A stretch of DNA of 64,000 nucleotides from Mucilaginibacter tolerans (lineage in GTDB: Bacteria > Bacteroidota > Bacteroidia > Sphingobacteriales > Sphingobacteriaceae): positions 186,001-250,000 of the forward strand of contig NZ_JAUMKB010000007.1 in NCBI RefSeq assembly GCF_030519375.1, given 5' to 3'. The notes beneath the pieces are model-generated. The model did no database searches, had not been told where the DNA came from, and was given only the letters and a program-made list of their open reading frames with translations. The position numbers were made by a program, and so were the translations under genes. This document shows positions 52,787-61,632 of the stretch, piece by piece; the first letter of the stretch is position 1; every line of letters begins with the position of its first letter.

Positions 52787-54505
52787 ATGAATTATTTTTT
52801 AAACAGGAACAACAAGTCTTTTCTTCTGCTTATACTAACATCCATTTTCTTTATTTCTTCTAGTTGTGTGCAGGGCACGCTTGGGCAAAATGTAAGCGAT
52901 GAATACTACAATGGCATGGTGGTTTGCGCTTATCCGGATGCTGCACAGGTAGGTTTGAATATATTAAAGCGGGGCGGGAATGCTGTAGACGCCGCAGTGG
53001 CTGTTCAATTTGCGCTGGAGGTTACCCATCCCGAAGCAGGTAACATAGGGGGAGGTGGTTTTATGGTATTCAGGTCTGCTAAAGGCGAAACCAATACGCT
53101 TGATTTTAGGGAAAAAGCCCCTGCAGATGCAAGCCAGAATATGTATCTGGACTCAGCAGGAAATGTTGTTCCAGGAATGAGTATTTCAACTCACATCTCG
53201 TCTGGCGTGCCGGGATCTGTCGATGGGATGATCGAGGCACATCGTAAATATGGGCATTTGAAATGGGCAGACCTGGTACAGCCTGCAATTGACCTGGCTC
53301 GCAATGGGTTCAAAATCACCAATCGTCTTGCCGGCGACCTGAATCATACAGGGAATGAATTTAAAAAGCTGAATCCTGGTGCAAGTTATTTGTTGAAAGA
53401 CGGTGGCTGGAAGGAAGCAGACCTGTTAGTGCAGGAAGACCTGGCAAAAACATTGGAGCAGATACGGGATAAAGGCCGGGCTGGGTTTTATGATGGAATA
53501 GTAGCTGATCAGATTGTGGATGAAATGAAGAATGGCAAAGGTATGATCACTAAGACCGACCTTCAGAATTATCATTCGGTTTGGCGCAATGCGCTTACAG
53601 GAACCTATAAAGGATATAAGATAATTACTATGCCGCCGCCATCAAGCGGTGGAGTTGCTTTGTTGCAGTTGCTGCAAATGGTAGAGAAATATCCTTTAAA
53701 AAGATGGGGCTTTAACCGCGATTCAACTGTGCAATTAATGGTAGAGGCTGAGCGCAGGGTTTATGCCGATCGCTCTAAATACCTTGGAGACCCTGACTTT
53801 TATAAGGTGCCCGTTGATAGTTTATTAAGACCCGGATATAATGCCTCGCGGATGAGCAATTTTACCTGGGGGAAGGCCACTCCAAGCACAGACATTCAGC
53901 CGGGGAAGATAGCAGGTTATGAAAGCGATCAGACTACGCATTATTCTATAGTTGACAGAGAGGGGAATGCTGTTTCAATTACTACAACGCTGAACGATTC
54001 TTTCGGTTCAAAGATATTTGTAAAAGGCGCCGGGTTTTTGCTGAATGATGAAATGGATGATTTCAGTTCAAAACCGGGATTTCCGAATATGTTTGGACTG
54101 GTAGGCGGGAAGGCTAACAGCATTCAACCCAATAAAAGGATGTTGTCGTCGATGACGCCGACTATTATCGAGAAGGATGGAAAACTATTTATGATAGTTG
54201 GAACGCCGGGAGGATCAACCATTATTACCTCCGTTTTTCAAACTATTTTAAATGTGATTGAGTTTAACCAAAGCATGCAGCAGGCTGTTAGTTCAAAACG
54301 GCTTCATCACCAGTGGTTGCCTGATGAAGTTGATATGGAGAAAGATGCGATCGATAGTGTCAGCCGGGTCAAACTGGAGCAAAAAGGTTACAGGATTGTT
54401 GGGCGCGGACCAAGCGGACGGGTGGATGCCATCCTGAAAACAAAATGGAATTACTACGAAGGAGGAGCTGATCCGCGGGGTGATGATACAAAACTGGGAT
54501 GGTAG
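52787..54505 (+). CDS. ggt: Gamma-glutamyltransferase (lipoprotein)
   Basis: A 572-residue enzyme that cleaves glutathione and gamma-glutamyl amides. The signal peptide ends IFFISSSC (Cys27, lipobox), so it is membrane-anchored on the periplasmic or surface side. Large-subunit motifs: GGNAVDAAVAVQFALEVTHPEAGNIGGGGFM and LDFREKAP. The self-cleavage site and catalytic Thr383 are in ESDQ-TTHYSIVDREGNAVSITTTLNDSFGS; the small subunit has LNDEMDDFSSKPGFPN, KRMLSSMTPTI and VGTPGGSTIITSVFQ. The C-terminal GRVDAIL and EGGADPRGDD ending is intact. Single gene followed by a repeat-like spacer. Confidence 0.95.
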   Translation: MNYFLNRNNKSFLLLILTSIFFISSSCVQGTLGQNVSDEYYNGMVVCAYPDAAQVGLNILKRGGNAVDAAVAVQFALEVTHPEAGNIGGGGFMVFRSAKGETNTLDFREKAPADASQNMYLDSAGNVVPGMSISTHISSGVPGSVDGMIEAHRKYGHLKWADLVQPAIDLARNGFKITNRLAGDLNHTGNEFKKLNPGASYLLKDGGWKEADLLVQEDLAKTLEQIRDKGRAGFYDGIVADQIVDEMKNGKGMITKTDLQNYHSVWRNALTGTYKGYKIITMPPPSSGGVALLQLLQMVEKYPLKRWGFNRDSTVQLMVEAERRVYADRSKYLGDPDFYKVPVDSLLRPGYNASRMSNFTWGKATPSTDIQPGKIAGYESDQTTHYSIVDREGNAVSITTTLNDSFGSKIFVKGAGFLLNDEMDDFSSKPGFPNMFGLVGGKANSIQPNKRMLSSMTPTIIEKDGKLFMIVGTPGGSTIITSVFQTILNVIEFNQSMQQAVSSKRLHHQWLPDEVDMEKDAIDSVSRVKLEQKGYRIVGRGPSGRVDAILKTKWNYYEGGADPRGDDTKLGW

Positions 54506-54506
54506 A

Positions 54507-54590
54507 GGTAGTTTGCAGCAGGCAGCCGGCAGTTTGCACAAAGGCCCAACATTACAGGCTTAACTGCCCAACGCCCACTCTAAACTGCCA
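54507..54590. repeat. GCAGTTTGCA/AACTGCC intergenic repeats
   Basis: GTAGTTTGCAGCAGGCAGCC is followed by GGCAGTTTGCA, and further on by the complementary-type words TAACTGCCCAAC and AAACTGCCAAC. The two halves could pair imperfectly. It fills the gap between ggt and the marR promoter. Confidence 0.55.
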
Positions 54591-54592
54591 AC

Positions 54593-54600
54593 TAAATTTG
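54593..54600 (+). promoter_or_regulatory. -7 box TAAATTTG upstream of marR-like gene
   Basis: TAAATTTG is an exact TAnnTTTG match ending 34 nt before the ATG at 54635; no clear -33 TTG is seen. Confidence 0.45.
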
Positions 54601-54634
54601 TATAATCGGCTCATGTAGTTTATGTTTGTCGGCT

Positions 54635-55081
54635 ATGCCCCAACATATAAAACACCAGGAAACAATTGACTATTTTTTAAAGATAGTCTGGCAGACGATG
54701 GCCAATCGGTATAACCAATTGGTTACTGAATTTGGCATTACGCAATCCATAGGTTACCTGCTGATTAATATTGATGAAAAAGAAGGCACTACCGTTTCCC
54801 AGGCGGCGGCATTGTTGGGATTAAAGTCAACCAGTTTGTCACGAATGCTAAGCCAATTGGAACAATCGGGTTTAATCTATCGCGAGTCAAACCAGGGAGA
54901 TAAGCGGTCTGTAAAGATATATCTTACTGATTTGGGCAAGGAAAAACGCCATTTAGCACGCGTCGTAGTAAAGCAGTTTAATAATTACCTAAACAAACAT
55001 ATCAATGAGCACGACAGAGAGTACCTTACTCAGTTGCTTAAAAAAATCAATCAACTTACCATCAACTATAAGCCTGAATAA
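54635..55081 (+). CDS. MarR-family transcriptional regulator
   Basis: A 148-residue winged-helix regulator from the ATG at 54635 (MPQHIKHQETIDYFLK); a TTG at 54626 would add three residues. Helices FGITQSIGYLLINIDEKEGTTVSQAAALLGLKSTSLSRMLSQLEQSGLIYRESNQGDKRSVKIYLTDLGKEK make the DNA-binding winged helix (about 36-108), with the D-(K)R-S wing motif of MarR. N- and C-terminal helices form the dimer interface. Effector and targets are unknown; the neighbouring ggt is separate, and the following FKBP genes have their own candidate promoter. Confidence 0.9.
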   Translation: MPQHIKHQETIDYFLKIVWQTMANRYNQLVTEFGITQSIGYLLINIDEKEGTTVSQAAALLGLKSTSLSRMLSQLEQSGLIYRESNQGDKRSVKIYLTDLGKEKRHLARVVVKQFNNYLNKHINEHDREYLTQLLKKINQLTINYKPE

Positions 55082-55202
55082 CCGTGGGTTTGCGATCTAA
55101 AATTAAATTCAAAAAATGACGTTAATTAGTACCGGCTTGCAAAATCCCGGCTGCAATAGTTGTTAAAAAGTGTTAAGCTGTCGTTTTTGAATAATAAAAC
55201 AA

Positions 55203-55210
55203 TAAATTTG
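55203..55210 (+). promoter_or_regulatory. -7 box TAAATTTG upstream of FKBP genes
   Basis: TAAATTTG is an exact TAnnTTTG match, 14 nt before the first FKBP ATG. The nearest TTTTTG lies only 13 nt upstream, shorter than the usual spacing. Confidence 0.5.
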
Positions 55211-55224
55211 CCGATTGAAATCAA

Positions 55225-55728
55225 ATGAGTAAGTGGCTGTTACCAATAGTATGTGTTTGTTGCATAATGGCGGGATGTACCAAAGAGCAAACCGGTTTGG
55301 CACAATATAAAAAACAGGCGGCTATTGATGATAAGATCGTGACTGATTATATAAACGCGAATGGCTTAAAAGATGTAGCGAAAAAGGTTGCCGACACCTG
55401 TGGCGTATATTATATTTTGTTAGAACCCGGGCAGGGGAACGACCTCTACACAACGTCAACATACGTGACTGTAGGTGATACGGCCAGGGTACTTGGACAG
55501 ACAACGCCATTTTACAAAACGAATAATATTCACCCATCCTATCAATTAGGGCAAGTGATATTAGGTTGGAGGTTAGGTATACCCAAATCGCAAGTACACA
55601 AGGGTGGGCGCATACGATTGCTTGTACCGTCGCGCTATGCTTACGGGCCGTATCCGCAAACTGATTACAACTTGCCCAAAAACAGTATACTCGATTTTTA
55701 TATACGGGTTTATAATATAACGAACTAA
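55225..55728 (+). CDS. FKBP-type peptidyl-prolyl isomerase-like lipoprotein
   Basis: A 167-residue lipoprotein (signal MSKWLLPIVCVCCIMAGC, lipobox Cys18). After a short linker (ITDYINANGLKDVAK-like region) the FKBP-like fold is indicated by YYILLEPGQGND, VTVGDTARVLG, QVILGWRLGIPKSQVHKGGRIRLLVPSRYAYGP and the final LDFYIRVYNI. Several residues of the classical active site are replaced, so activity is uncertain. It may help fold exported proteins. The next FKBP gene starts 6 nt later, so the two form one operon. Confidence 0.8.
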   Translation: MSKWLLPIVCVCCIMAGCTKEQTGLAQYKKQAAIDDKIVTDYINANGLKDVAKKVADTCGVYYILLEPGQGNDLYTTSTYVTVGDTARVLGQTTPFYKTNNIHPSYQLGQVILGWRLGIPKSQVHKGGRIRLLVPSRYAYGPYPQTDYNLPKNSILDFYIRVYNITN

Positions 55729-55734
55729 ATATAG

Positions 55735-56676
55735 ATGAAACTTAAATTCTTTACCCTTTTGTTACTGTCGGTTGTGTGTTTTGTGTCATGCCGTAAGATT
55801 ACCAGCGATCCTGATATCAAGCAATACGATCAGCAACAAATTGAGGCCTATATCGCCGCCAATAGTTTAACCGCTATGGTCCCGGATAAAACTAACGGCG
55901 ATACCACCGGTACTTATTATCAAATACTTAACCCCGGTGATGCAACAAAACCGGTTGACTACCCAACTTATGTATCTTATGTTTATACTATCCGCTCTTT
56001 TGACGGAAAGTACATACTCTCAGATACAGTCGCCAATCATTATTATGGTGTGCTGGGGCATACCGTTCCTAATGGTTTAATGCTTGCAATTCGTAATAAC
56101 CTTAAGTATCTGGGCGGCGAGATGCGCGTCCTGGTGCCGTCACATCTGGCTTTCGGAAAAAATGGCTATGGCACAGGGAGTACGACGCTAACGAGTGGAC
56201 GAATAGCAGGTAATCAATGCCTGGATATTACTGTTCACCTGATTGGTGATCAGGCCGCGTATGACCAGTTAGTAATTAAAAATTATATGGCCGCCAATAA
56301 TTTAACCGGGTATAGTGAAATAACCTCAGGCGCTTCCACCGGGTTATGGTATAAAATAACTACACCAGGTACAGGCACTGCGATCAATGATAATTCATCA
56401 ATCACATTAAATTACAAGTTGTACCTGATGAACAATACTAATCCGGATAATAATGCCTACACGAGTACTACCGCGCCTATAAGTGATATAAGTTCAGGTG
56501 GGACCGTTGAGGGGTTTGTTGAAGGACTGAGGTTGCTTGGTAAAGGTGGTGGTGGTGGCGCAATTTCTATAATTGTACCGTCGGCCCTCGCTTACGGTGC
56601 AGGAGGGGCTGGTAGTATACCAGTAAATAGTTGTTTGCGCTGGGATATAAGTAATGTGACAGTTACTAATCCGTAA
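55735..56676 (+). CDS. Tandem-FKBP-domain lipoprotein
   Basis: A 313-residue lipoprotein (MKLKFFTLLLLSVVCFVSC, Cys19) with two FKBP-like halves: residues about 30-180 (IEAYIAANSLTAMVPDKTNGDTTGTYYQIL ... GGEMRVLVPSHLAFGKNGYG) and 185-313 (IKNYMAANNLTGYSEITSGASTGLWYKIT ... VEGFVEGLRLLGKGGGGGAISIIVPSALAYGAGG). The first half lacks much of the catalytic groove; the second is closer to consensus. The stop is one nucleotide from the convergent photolyase stop, with no terminator between. Confidence 0.82.
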   Translation: MKLKFFTLLLLSVVCFVSCRKITSDPDIKQYDQQQIEAYIAANSLTAMVPDKTNGDTTGTYYQILNPGDATKPVDYPTYVSYVYTIRSFDGKYILSDTVANHYYGVLGHTVPNGLMLAIRNNLKYLGGEMRVLVPSHLAFGKNGYGTGSTTLTSGRIAGNQCLDITVHLIGDQAAYDQLVIKNYMAANNLTGYSEITSGASTGLWYKITTPGTGTAINDNSSITLNYKLYLMNNTNPDNNAYTSTTAPISDISSGGTVEGFVEGLRLLGKGGGGGAISIIVPSALAYGAGGAGSIPVNSCLRWDISNVTVTNP

Positions 56677-56677
56677 A

Positions 56678-57991
56678 CTATTTTGCTAATGCCTTTTTGA
56701 AAGCCTTCAGGCAACGTTCCCGTGCAAAAGCATGATCAATAATGGGTTTTGGATATTTGCTGAAGTCAGCATACTCTGGAACCCATTTTTTTATGTATTT
56801 TAATTCAGGGTCAAACTTCTTAGTTTGTGAATCAGGGTTAAATATGCGGAAATATGGAGCCGCATCGGTGCCGCAGCCTGCCGCCCATTGCCATCCGCCT
56901 ACGTTGCTTGCCATTTCATAATCCAGCAGTTTTTGAGCAAAGTAATGTTCGCCCCAACGCCAGTCTATCAACAGATCTTTACTTAAAAAACTGGCCACTA
57001 CCATCCGGACCCGGTTGTGCATATACCCGGTGTTGTTTAATTCACGTATGCCAGCGTCTACCAGCGGATACCCGGTTTCGCCATTGCACCAGGCTTTAAA
57101 TTGTTTTTCATTGTTCTCCCATTTAATGCGGTCGTATTCGGGTCGGAAGGCGTGATCCAGTGTATGCGGGAAGTGGTACAGGATCATCATATAAAACTCC
57201 CGCCATATTAGTTCATTTAGCCAGGTTTTATCAAGCTCCTCATTGCCTTTTTGCGCCAGCTCACGGATGCTTACCGTGCCGAACCTTAAATGCAAGCCGA
57301 TATGCGCAGTGCCTTTGTGTAACGCCGGGAAATCCCTTGTTTTAGCATAATTATTTATTACTTCTTGATAATCCTTATCGGGGAAAACTCTATCACTTCT
57401 TTCAAACCCCATCGATTTTAATGTGGGAACAGCAAAACCGGGATGTTTATAAAGATTCTTCAGATATTTTTCGGTGGGATAAGATTTTAAGTAGAAATCA
57501 CTCAGCTTTTGATACCATTTGTTTTTATAAGGTGTGTAAACAGTATAAGGCTCGCCGTTTTCTTTAATAATCTCGCTCTTTTCAAAAATAACCTGGTCCT
57601 TATAGGTTTTAAAATTGATATGGTGCTTTTGTAATTTTTCGGCGATAGCATCATCACGTTGTTTGGCATAAGGTTCATAGTCGTGATTGGTATAAACTGT
57701 TTCAATGGTATGCTCCTTCAAAACCTCATCCCAGGCTTTTTCTGCGTCATCATATTTTACCAGTATTGAGCTGGCATGCCTATTTAATTCCTGTTTTAGT
57801 TCTTCAATGGTCTGATAAATAAAGGTAACACGGGCATCATCCCGGTCCTGTAATTTGTCGAGTATAGCCCGATCGAAAATAAAAAGGCATAATACCGGAT
57901 TCTTACCTTTCAGTGCGTGATATAATCCTGAATTATCACCAAGCCGTAAATCGCGGCGAAACCAGAAAATGTTGATGGTAGCTTTATCCAT
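56678..57991 (-). CDS. phrB: Deoxyribodipyrimidine photolyase (CPD class I type)
   Basis: A 437-residue flavoprotein that repairs UV pyrimidine dimers with blue light. The N-terminal photolyase alpha/beta domain begins INIFWFRRDLRLGDNSGLYHAL. The C-terminal FAD-binding domain has WLNELIWREFYMMILYHFP, NGETGYPLVDAGIRELNNTGYMHNRVRMVVASFLSKDLLIDWRWGEHYFAQKLLDYEMASNVGGWQWAAGCGTDAAPYFRIFNP, all diagnostic. Its ATG overlaps the end of the upstream epimerase-like gene by 8 nt, so the two are co-translated or coupled. Confidence 0.95.
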   Translation of the reverse strand: MDKATINIFWFRRDLRLGDNSGLYHALKGKNPVLCLFIFDRAILDKLQDRDDARVTFIYQTIEELKQELNRHASSILVKYDDAEKAWDEVLKEHTIETVYTNHDYEPYAKQRDDAIAEKLQKHHINFKTYKDQVIFEKSEIIKENGEPYTVYTPYKNKWYQKLSDFYLKSYPTEKYLKNLYKHPGFAVPTLKSMGFERSDRVFPDKDYQEVINNYAKTRDFPALHKGTAHIGLHLRFGTVSIRELAQKGNEELDKTWLNELIWREFYMMILYHFPHTLDHAFRPEYDRIKWENNEKQFKAWCNGETGYPLVDAGIRELNNTGYMHNRVRMVVASFLSKDLLIDWRWGEHYFAQKLLDYEMASNVGGWQWAAGCGTDAAPYFRIFNPDSQTKKFDPELKYIKKWVPEYADFSKYPKPIIDHAFARERCLKAFKKALAK

Positions 57992-58907
57992 AGATTTGCT
58001 TTAAGGCACCCACTAACTCAGGATACTTAAATGTAAACCCATCCATTTCAATTTTCTCAGCTGAAACGCGTGTACTACCCAATACAATTGTACTCATTTC
58101 GCCCAACAGCAATTTAAACACAAATGAGGGAACTTTTATCGGCCATATTGGGCGGTGTAATTGTTTACCTAGTGCCTTTGTGAGCTGTTTGTTGGTAACA
58201 GGGTTAGGTGCTGCCATATTATAAACACCCGACAGGTTGATCTTTTCTATTGCATATAAATACATATCAACCACATCCTGCCAGTGTATCCATGGTACCC
58301 ATTGTCTGCCGCTGCCCAATGGCGCACCAAATCCAAGCTTTATTGGCTTAGCCATTTGCATCAGCGCGCCTTCACTTTTATTTAGTACAACCCCTGTGCG
58401 GAATTTCAATATTCTTAAGCCCAGTTCCTTGCCTTTATCTATTGCATCTTCCCACTCAATGCAGCATTGCGCCATGAAATCGTTTTTCGGGGGACTATCT
58501 TCGGTTAGTAGTTCATCACCCCGGTCGCTGTAATAGCCTATACCCGACGCAGAAATAATAGTGTTTACCTGGTTGGATTTACTTTGTATTAACCGATAAA
58601 TCAAATTTATGGACCGGCTACGGCTATCAATTATCTCTTTTTTGCGCTTATGAGTCCAGCGTTTGTCTGCAATATTTTCACCGGCCAAATGTACGATAGT
58701 GCCTATGCCTTCGAGGCAATGGTCATCAATATGGTCTTTGTTTACATCCCACAAATAAGTTTTCACTTCGGGATTATTGCCAGATTTCCGACTAAGGTGA
58801 CTTACGGAATACCCCTGCTTTAATAGTTCCTCAGTAATCAACCGGCCAATCATGCCGGTACCGCCTGTAATAAGAATGTGTTTGTTGTTTTGTACTCGTC
58901 CGCTCAT
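57984..58907 (-). CDS. TIGR01777 family NAD-dependent epimerase-like protein
   Basis: A 307-residue short-chain dehydrogenase/epimerase-like protein. The dinucleotide-binding motif ILITGGTGMIGRLITEELL (about 11-29), VNTIISASGIGYYSDRGDELLTED, WVPWIHWQDVVDMYLYAI and the C-terminal LLGEMSTIVLGSTRVSAEKIEMDGFTFKYPEL are the TIGR01777/YfcH signature. Its substrate is unknown. It overlaps phrB; co-occurrence of this family with photolyase is seen in other bacteria (from memory, not searched). Confidence 0.9.
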   Translation of the reverse strand: MSGRVQNNKHILITGGTGMIGRLITEELLKQGYSVSHLSRKSGNNPEVKTYLWDVNKDHIDDHCLEGIGTIVHLAGENIADKRWTHKRKKEIIDSRSRSINLIYRLIQSKSNQVNTIISASGIGYYSDRGDELLTEDSPPKNDFMAQCCIEWEDAIDKGKELGLRILKFRTGVVLNKSEGALMQMAKPIKLGFGAPLGSGRQWVPWIHWQDVVDMYLYAIEKINLSGVYNMAAPNPVTNKQLTKALGKQLHRPIWPIKVPSFVFKLLLGEMSTIVLGSTRVSAEKIEMDGFTFKYPELVGALKQIYG

Positions 58908-58937
58908 AAATGCCCCTGCAAAATACTTAAATATTAT

Positions 58938-59864
58938 TTAGTTGGATTTTACCAGGGGTGCCTTCCCCAAATTTCCGGCGTGCGCCGTCTCATAACTGGA
59001 TTTTGCTGCTTGCTTGAAAGTGAGGCACGGCACTGTAATTACGTCCCTTATCGAGTTATCACGGCATATACAATCATGTTTTAAATTTTCAATAAGGCGT
59101 CTGGATTCAGGATAACTTAACGGCGTTAGGGAGTTACGCAGGTTAGAGGAAAGATGCGAGGTTAAAAAAGGTAAAATAACTATATCTGGCTTGGTAGTAG
59201 CATGAATAGCCACATGGATCAGCATCATTTGTTTGAAGGTCAGTATTTCGGGACCGCCAATATCAAATCTCCGGTTAAATGTGTGCTCGTTCAATAGGCT
59301 TTTCTCAATATATTGTAATACATCGCTGGTCGCAATTGGCTGTATACGTGTTTTAATCCAGCTCCTGGGGACCACTAAAGGCGTTTTGGAGATCAGGATA
59401 TTAAACATTTCCAAAGCCGCACTGCCTATCCCGACGATCATGGATGTGTTCAGAACTGTAAGCGCCGGTTTGCCGTTGCGTAAAATGTACTCCACATTAA
59501 GCCGTGAATCGCTGCTTGTTTTATCATTGATGTCGCTTAGGGTGATCACTTGCCTGCAATTGGTTGGTGCGATCACTTCCATGAAATTTTGGGCCGAAAG
59601 TGCGGCGAGCGCGCTGAATTCAGAGGTTTGGGTATAGGTATTGATAAGATAACAGGCTGCATCAATATCTTCAGGTAATGGGTCGATGCTTTGACGGCGC
59701 AGCAAGTCGCCCCCCAATACAGTTACAGCGTATGCATGGGGATGATTGTTGAGAAAATGATTTTTGTCACGTACCAGGCAAACCACATGGTGCCCCTTTT
59801 CGAGCAGGATATGGATCAAATGTGTGCCGATGTAACTATTAGCACCTGCAAGCAACACTTTCAT
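58938..59864 (-). CDS. NAD(P)-binding SDR (atypical, NmrA/YbjT-like)
   Basis: A 308-residue protein with an N-terminal Rossmann motif VLLAGANSYIGTHLIHILLEKGHHVVCLVRD and, further on, CRQVITLSDINDKTSSDSRLNVEYILRNGKPALTVLNTSMIVGIGSAALEMFNIL. It lacks an obvious YxxxK catalytic pair, as in atypical SDRs. IGGPEILTFKQMMLIHV resembles the NDUFA9/YbjT branch. It lies 30 nt upstream of the epimerase-like gene on the same strand; the substrate is unknown. Confidence 0.8.
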   Translation of the reverse strand: MKVLLAGANSYIGTHLIHILLEKGHHVVCLVRDKNHFLNNHPHAYAVTVLGGDLLRRQSIDPLPEDIDAACYLINTYTQTSEFSALAALSAQNFMEVIAPTNCRQVITLSDINDKTSSDSRLNVEYILRNGKPALTVLNTSMIVGIGSAALEMFNILISKTPLVVPRSWIKTRIQPIATSDVLQYIEKSLLNEHTFNRRFDIGGPEILTFKQMMLIHVAIHATTKPDIVILPFLTSHLSSNLRNSLTPLSYPESRRLIENLKHDCICRDNSIRDVITVPCLTFKQAAKSSYETAHAGNLGKAPLVKSN

Positions 59865-59927
59865 GCTAATGCAACAATAAAATCAGAAAGGTGTTTTTGT
59901 GATTAAATATTAGTCTGACAAAAAAAT

Positions 59928-60239
59928 CTAAATATTTACGCTATCGACTACTACTACTTTTGAGCACAGCGGTTTAGCATATTGCTCCGCAAAAATTACG
60001 TGCACGGGGTCGTGCTGATAGGCTTCTTCCGCTTCCAGGTTATCAAACAACAATAATAAGGAAACATCATACGAGCGGTCTATTACATCGCGGTTGGTAT
60101 GGGCAGGCACACCGATGTGCATATCGCGGATATGAGCAATGGGAATAAGGGTCTCAAGACCTTCTATAAGTTTTGCTTTATCTTCTTTATTTTTTAACCA
60201 GAAGTGTACGTGGTGAACGAAGGTGTTATGAAGAAACAT
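59928..60239 (-). CDS. Dabb (stress-responsive A/B barrel) domain protein
   Basis: A 103-residue protein from the ATG at 60239 (MFLHNTFVHHVHFWLKNKED); a longer reading to 60311 would overlap the AarF-like gene. HHVHFWLKNKEDKAKLIEGLETLIPIAHIRDMHIGVPA, YDVSLLLLFDNLEAEEAYQHDPVHVIFAEQYAKPL are the single ferredoxin-like Dabb repeat, which usually dimerises. The reaction is unknown. Confidence 0.87.
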   Translation of the reverse strand: MFLHNTFVHHVHFWLKNKEDKAKLIEGLETLIPIAHIRDMHIGVPAHTNRDVIDRSYDVSLLLLFDNLEAEEAYQHDPVHVIFAEQYAKPLCSKVVVVDSVNI

Positions 60240-60303
60240 AAGTATCGGTTTTAATGCTGAAAGATGGCAATAAATTGCAAAGGCACAAAGAACAACTACA
60301 TAT

Positions 60304-61632
60304 TTATGCAAAATGTTCTATCACATGCGGTTTGTAAGTATCCGTTTTTACCCTTGCCTTTAGCTCATGCAGAATATTGTACAACCCAAAATTGGTGCGG
60401 TTCACATAAATAAAATGCTTTACGCCACGGGCCTGTTTAAACTCGGGCATTTTAGAGACTTTTTCGCCAAAGCCATAAAGCTCATCAAAAAATGCGGTCT
60501 CACCAAAATCAAAATGATCGTTGATATAAGGCTTGGCAAATAGGCCGATCATCTGCTTATACATTTTATAATAGAATTCGATCTGCGCTGGTGTATCGTC
60601 ATTATGGATCATATCCAGCTGACGAAATGCCTTGATGGTTTCTTCCTTGTTTTCCATCAGGCTTGTTGAGGTAAGCGAGAAGAACGGATAATAAAAATCT
60701 TCCGGCATTTCCTTAATACAGCCAAAGTCGATGATGCCCAGTTTGCCGTCAGAGGTGATCATGAAATTACCCGGATGGGGGTCAGCATGAACAGCACGCA
60801 ATTCATGCTGCTGGAAATTATAAAAATCCCAGAGCGCCTGACCAATGCGGTCGCGTAATTCCTGCGATGGGTTAGTCTTTAAAAATTCGCGCAGGTGTTT
60901 TCCTTCAAGCCAGTCCATCGTAATGATGCGCTTGCTGGAAAGCTCGGGATAGTATTGAGGGAACACCACATTGTCGAGTACAGAGCAGGCTTTTGAGAAC
61001 TCAATAGAACGGCGAACCTCTAGTTCATAATCCGTTTCTTCCAGCAGGCGTTCCTCCACTTCCTTCATGTATACATCCAGTTCTTTTTCGCTCATGCCCA
61101 GCATGCGGAAAGCTATGGGCTTTACCATTTTCAGATCGGATGAAATAGAATCGCCAACGCCTGGATACTGAATTTTAATTGCCAGGTTTTTGCCGTTCAA
61201 TTCCGCCTGATGTACCTGTCCAATGGATGCCGCATTGGACGAATGGATATTGAATTTGTCAAAAATCTTATCGGGTGTTTTGCCAAAATATTTTCTGAAG
61301 GTCTGCACGATGAGCGGACCGGACAACGGAGGCGCATTATACTGCGATTGGCTGAATTTATCTACATAAGCCTGGGGCAGCAGATTTTTATCCATGCTCA
61401 GCATTTGGGCAACTTTGAGTGCACTGCCCTTCAGCTCGCTTAAGGATTCGTATATATCTGCGGCATTATTCTCGTTTAGCTCTGTTTTATCCAACTCGGG
61501 ATTAAAAAGTTTTTTGGAGTAGTGCTTGATATAATTGCCCCCTATTTTAAATCCCGTTTTTACAAATTTGGCCGACCGTTGTGCTTTGCTGGTCGGTATG
61601 CTGTTTTGCTCTTTAGGCTGATTCCCGTTCAT
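60304..61632 (-). CDS. ABC1/AarF/UbiB-family atypical kinase
   Basis: A 442-residue cytoplasmic or membrane-associated ATPase/kinase-like protein. Family motifs: LKGSALKVAQMLSMD (KxGQ-type, Lys68), NAASIGQVHQAEL (A-rich loop, 133-145), AIKIQYPG (Lys153), HADPHPGNF (282-290) and IDFG (301-304). UbiB proteins support ubiquinone or other isoprenoid-lipid metabolism, but this branch (not linked to ubi genes) has no assigned role. It overlaps the HAD gene by 20 nt, so they form one operon. Confidence 0.9.
   Translation of the reverse strand: MNGNQPKEQNSIPTSKAQRSAKFVKTGFKIGGNYIKHYSKKLFNPELDKTELNENNAADIYESLSELKGSALKVAQMLSMDKNLLPQAYVDKFSQSQYNAPPLSGPLIVQTFRKYFGKTPDKIFDKFNIHSSNAASIGQVHQAELNGKNLAIKIQYPGVGDSISSDLKMVKPIAFRMLGMSEKELDVYMKEVEERLLEETDYELEVRRSIEFSKACSVLDNVVFPQYYPELSSKRIITMDWLEGKHLREFLKTNPSQELRDRIGQALWDFYNFQQHELRAVHADPHPGNFMITSDGKLGIIDFGCIKEMPEDFYYPFFSLTSTSLMENKEETIKAFRQLDMIHNDDTPAQIEFYYKMYKQMIGLFAKPYINDHFDFGETAFFDELYGFGEKVSKMPEFKQARGVKHFIYVNRTNFGLYNILHELKARVKTDTYKPHVIEHFA

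Noticed and set aside
56660..56690. Overlooked terminator between the convergent FKBP and photolyase genes
   Set aside because: The stop codons are one nucleotide apart and no hairpin is visible there; transcripts must overlap or end inside the opposite gene.
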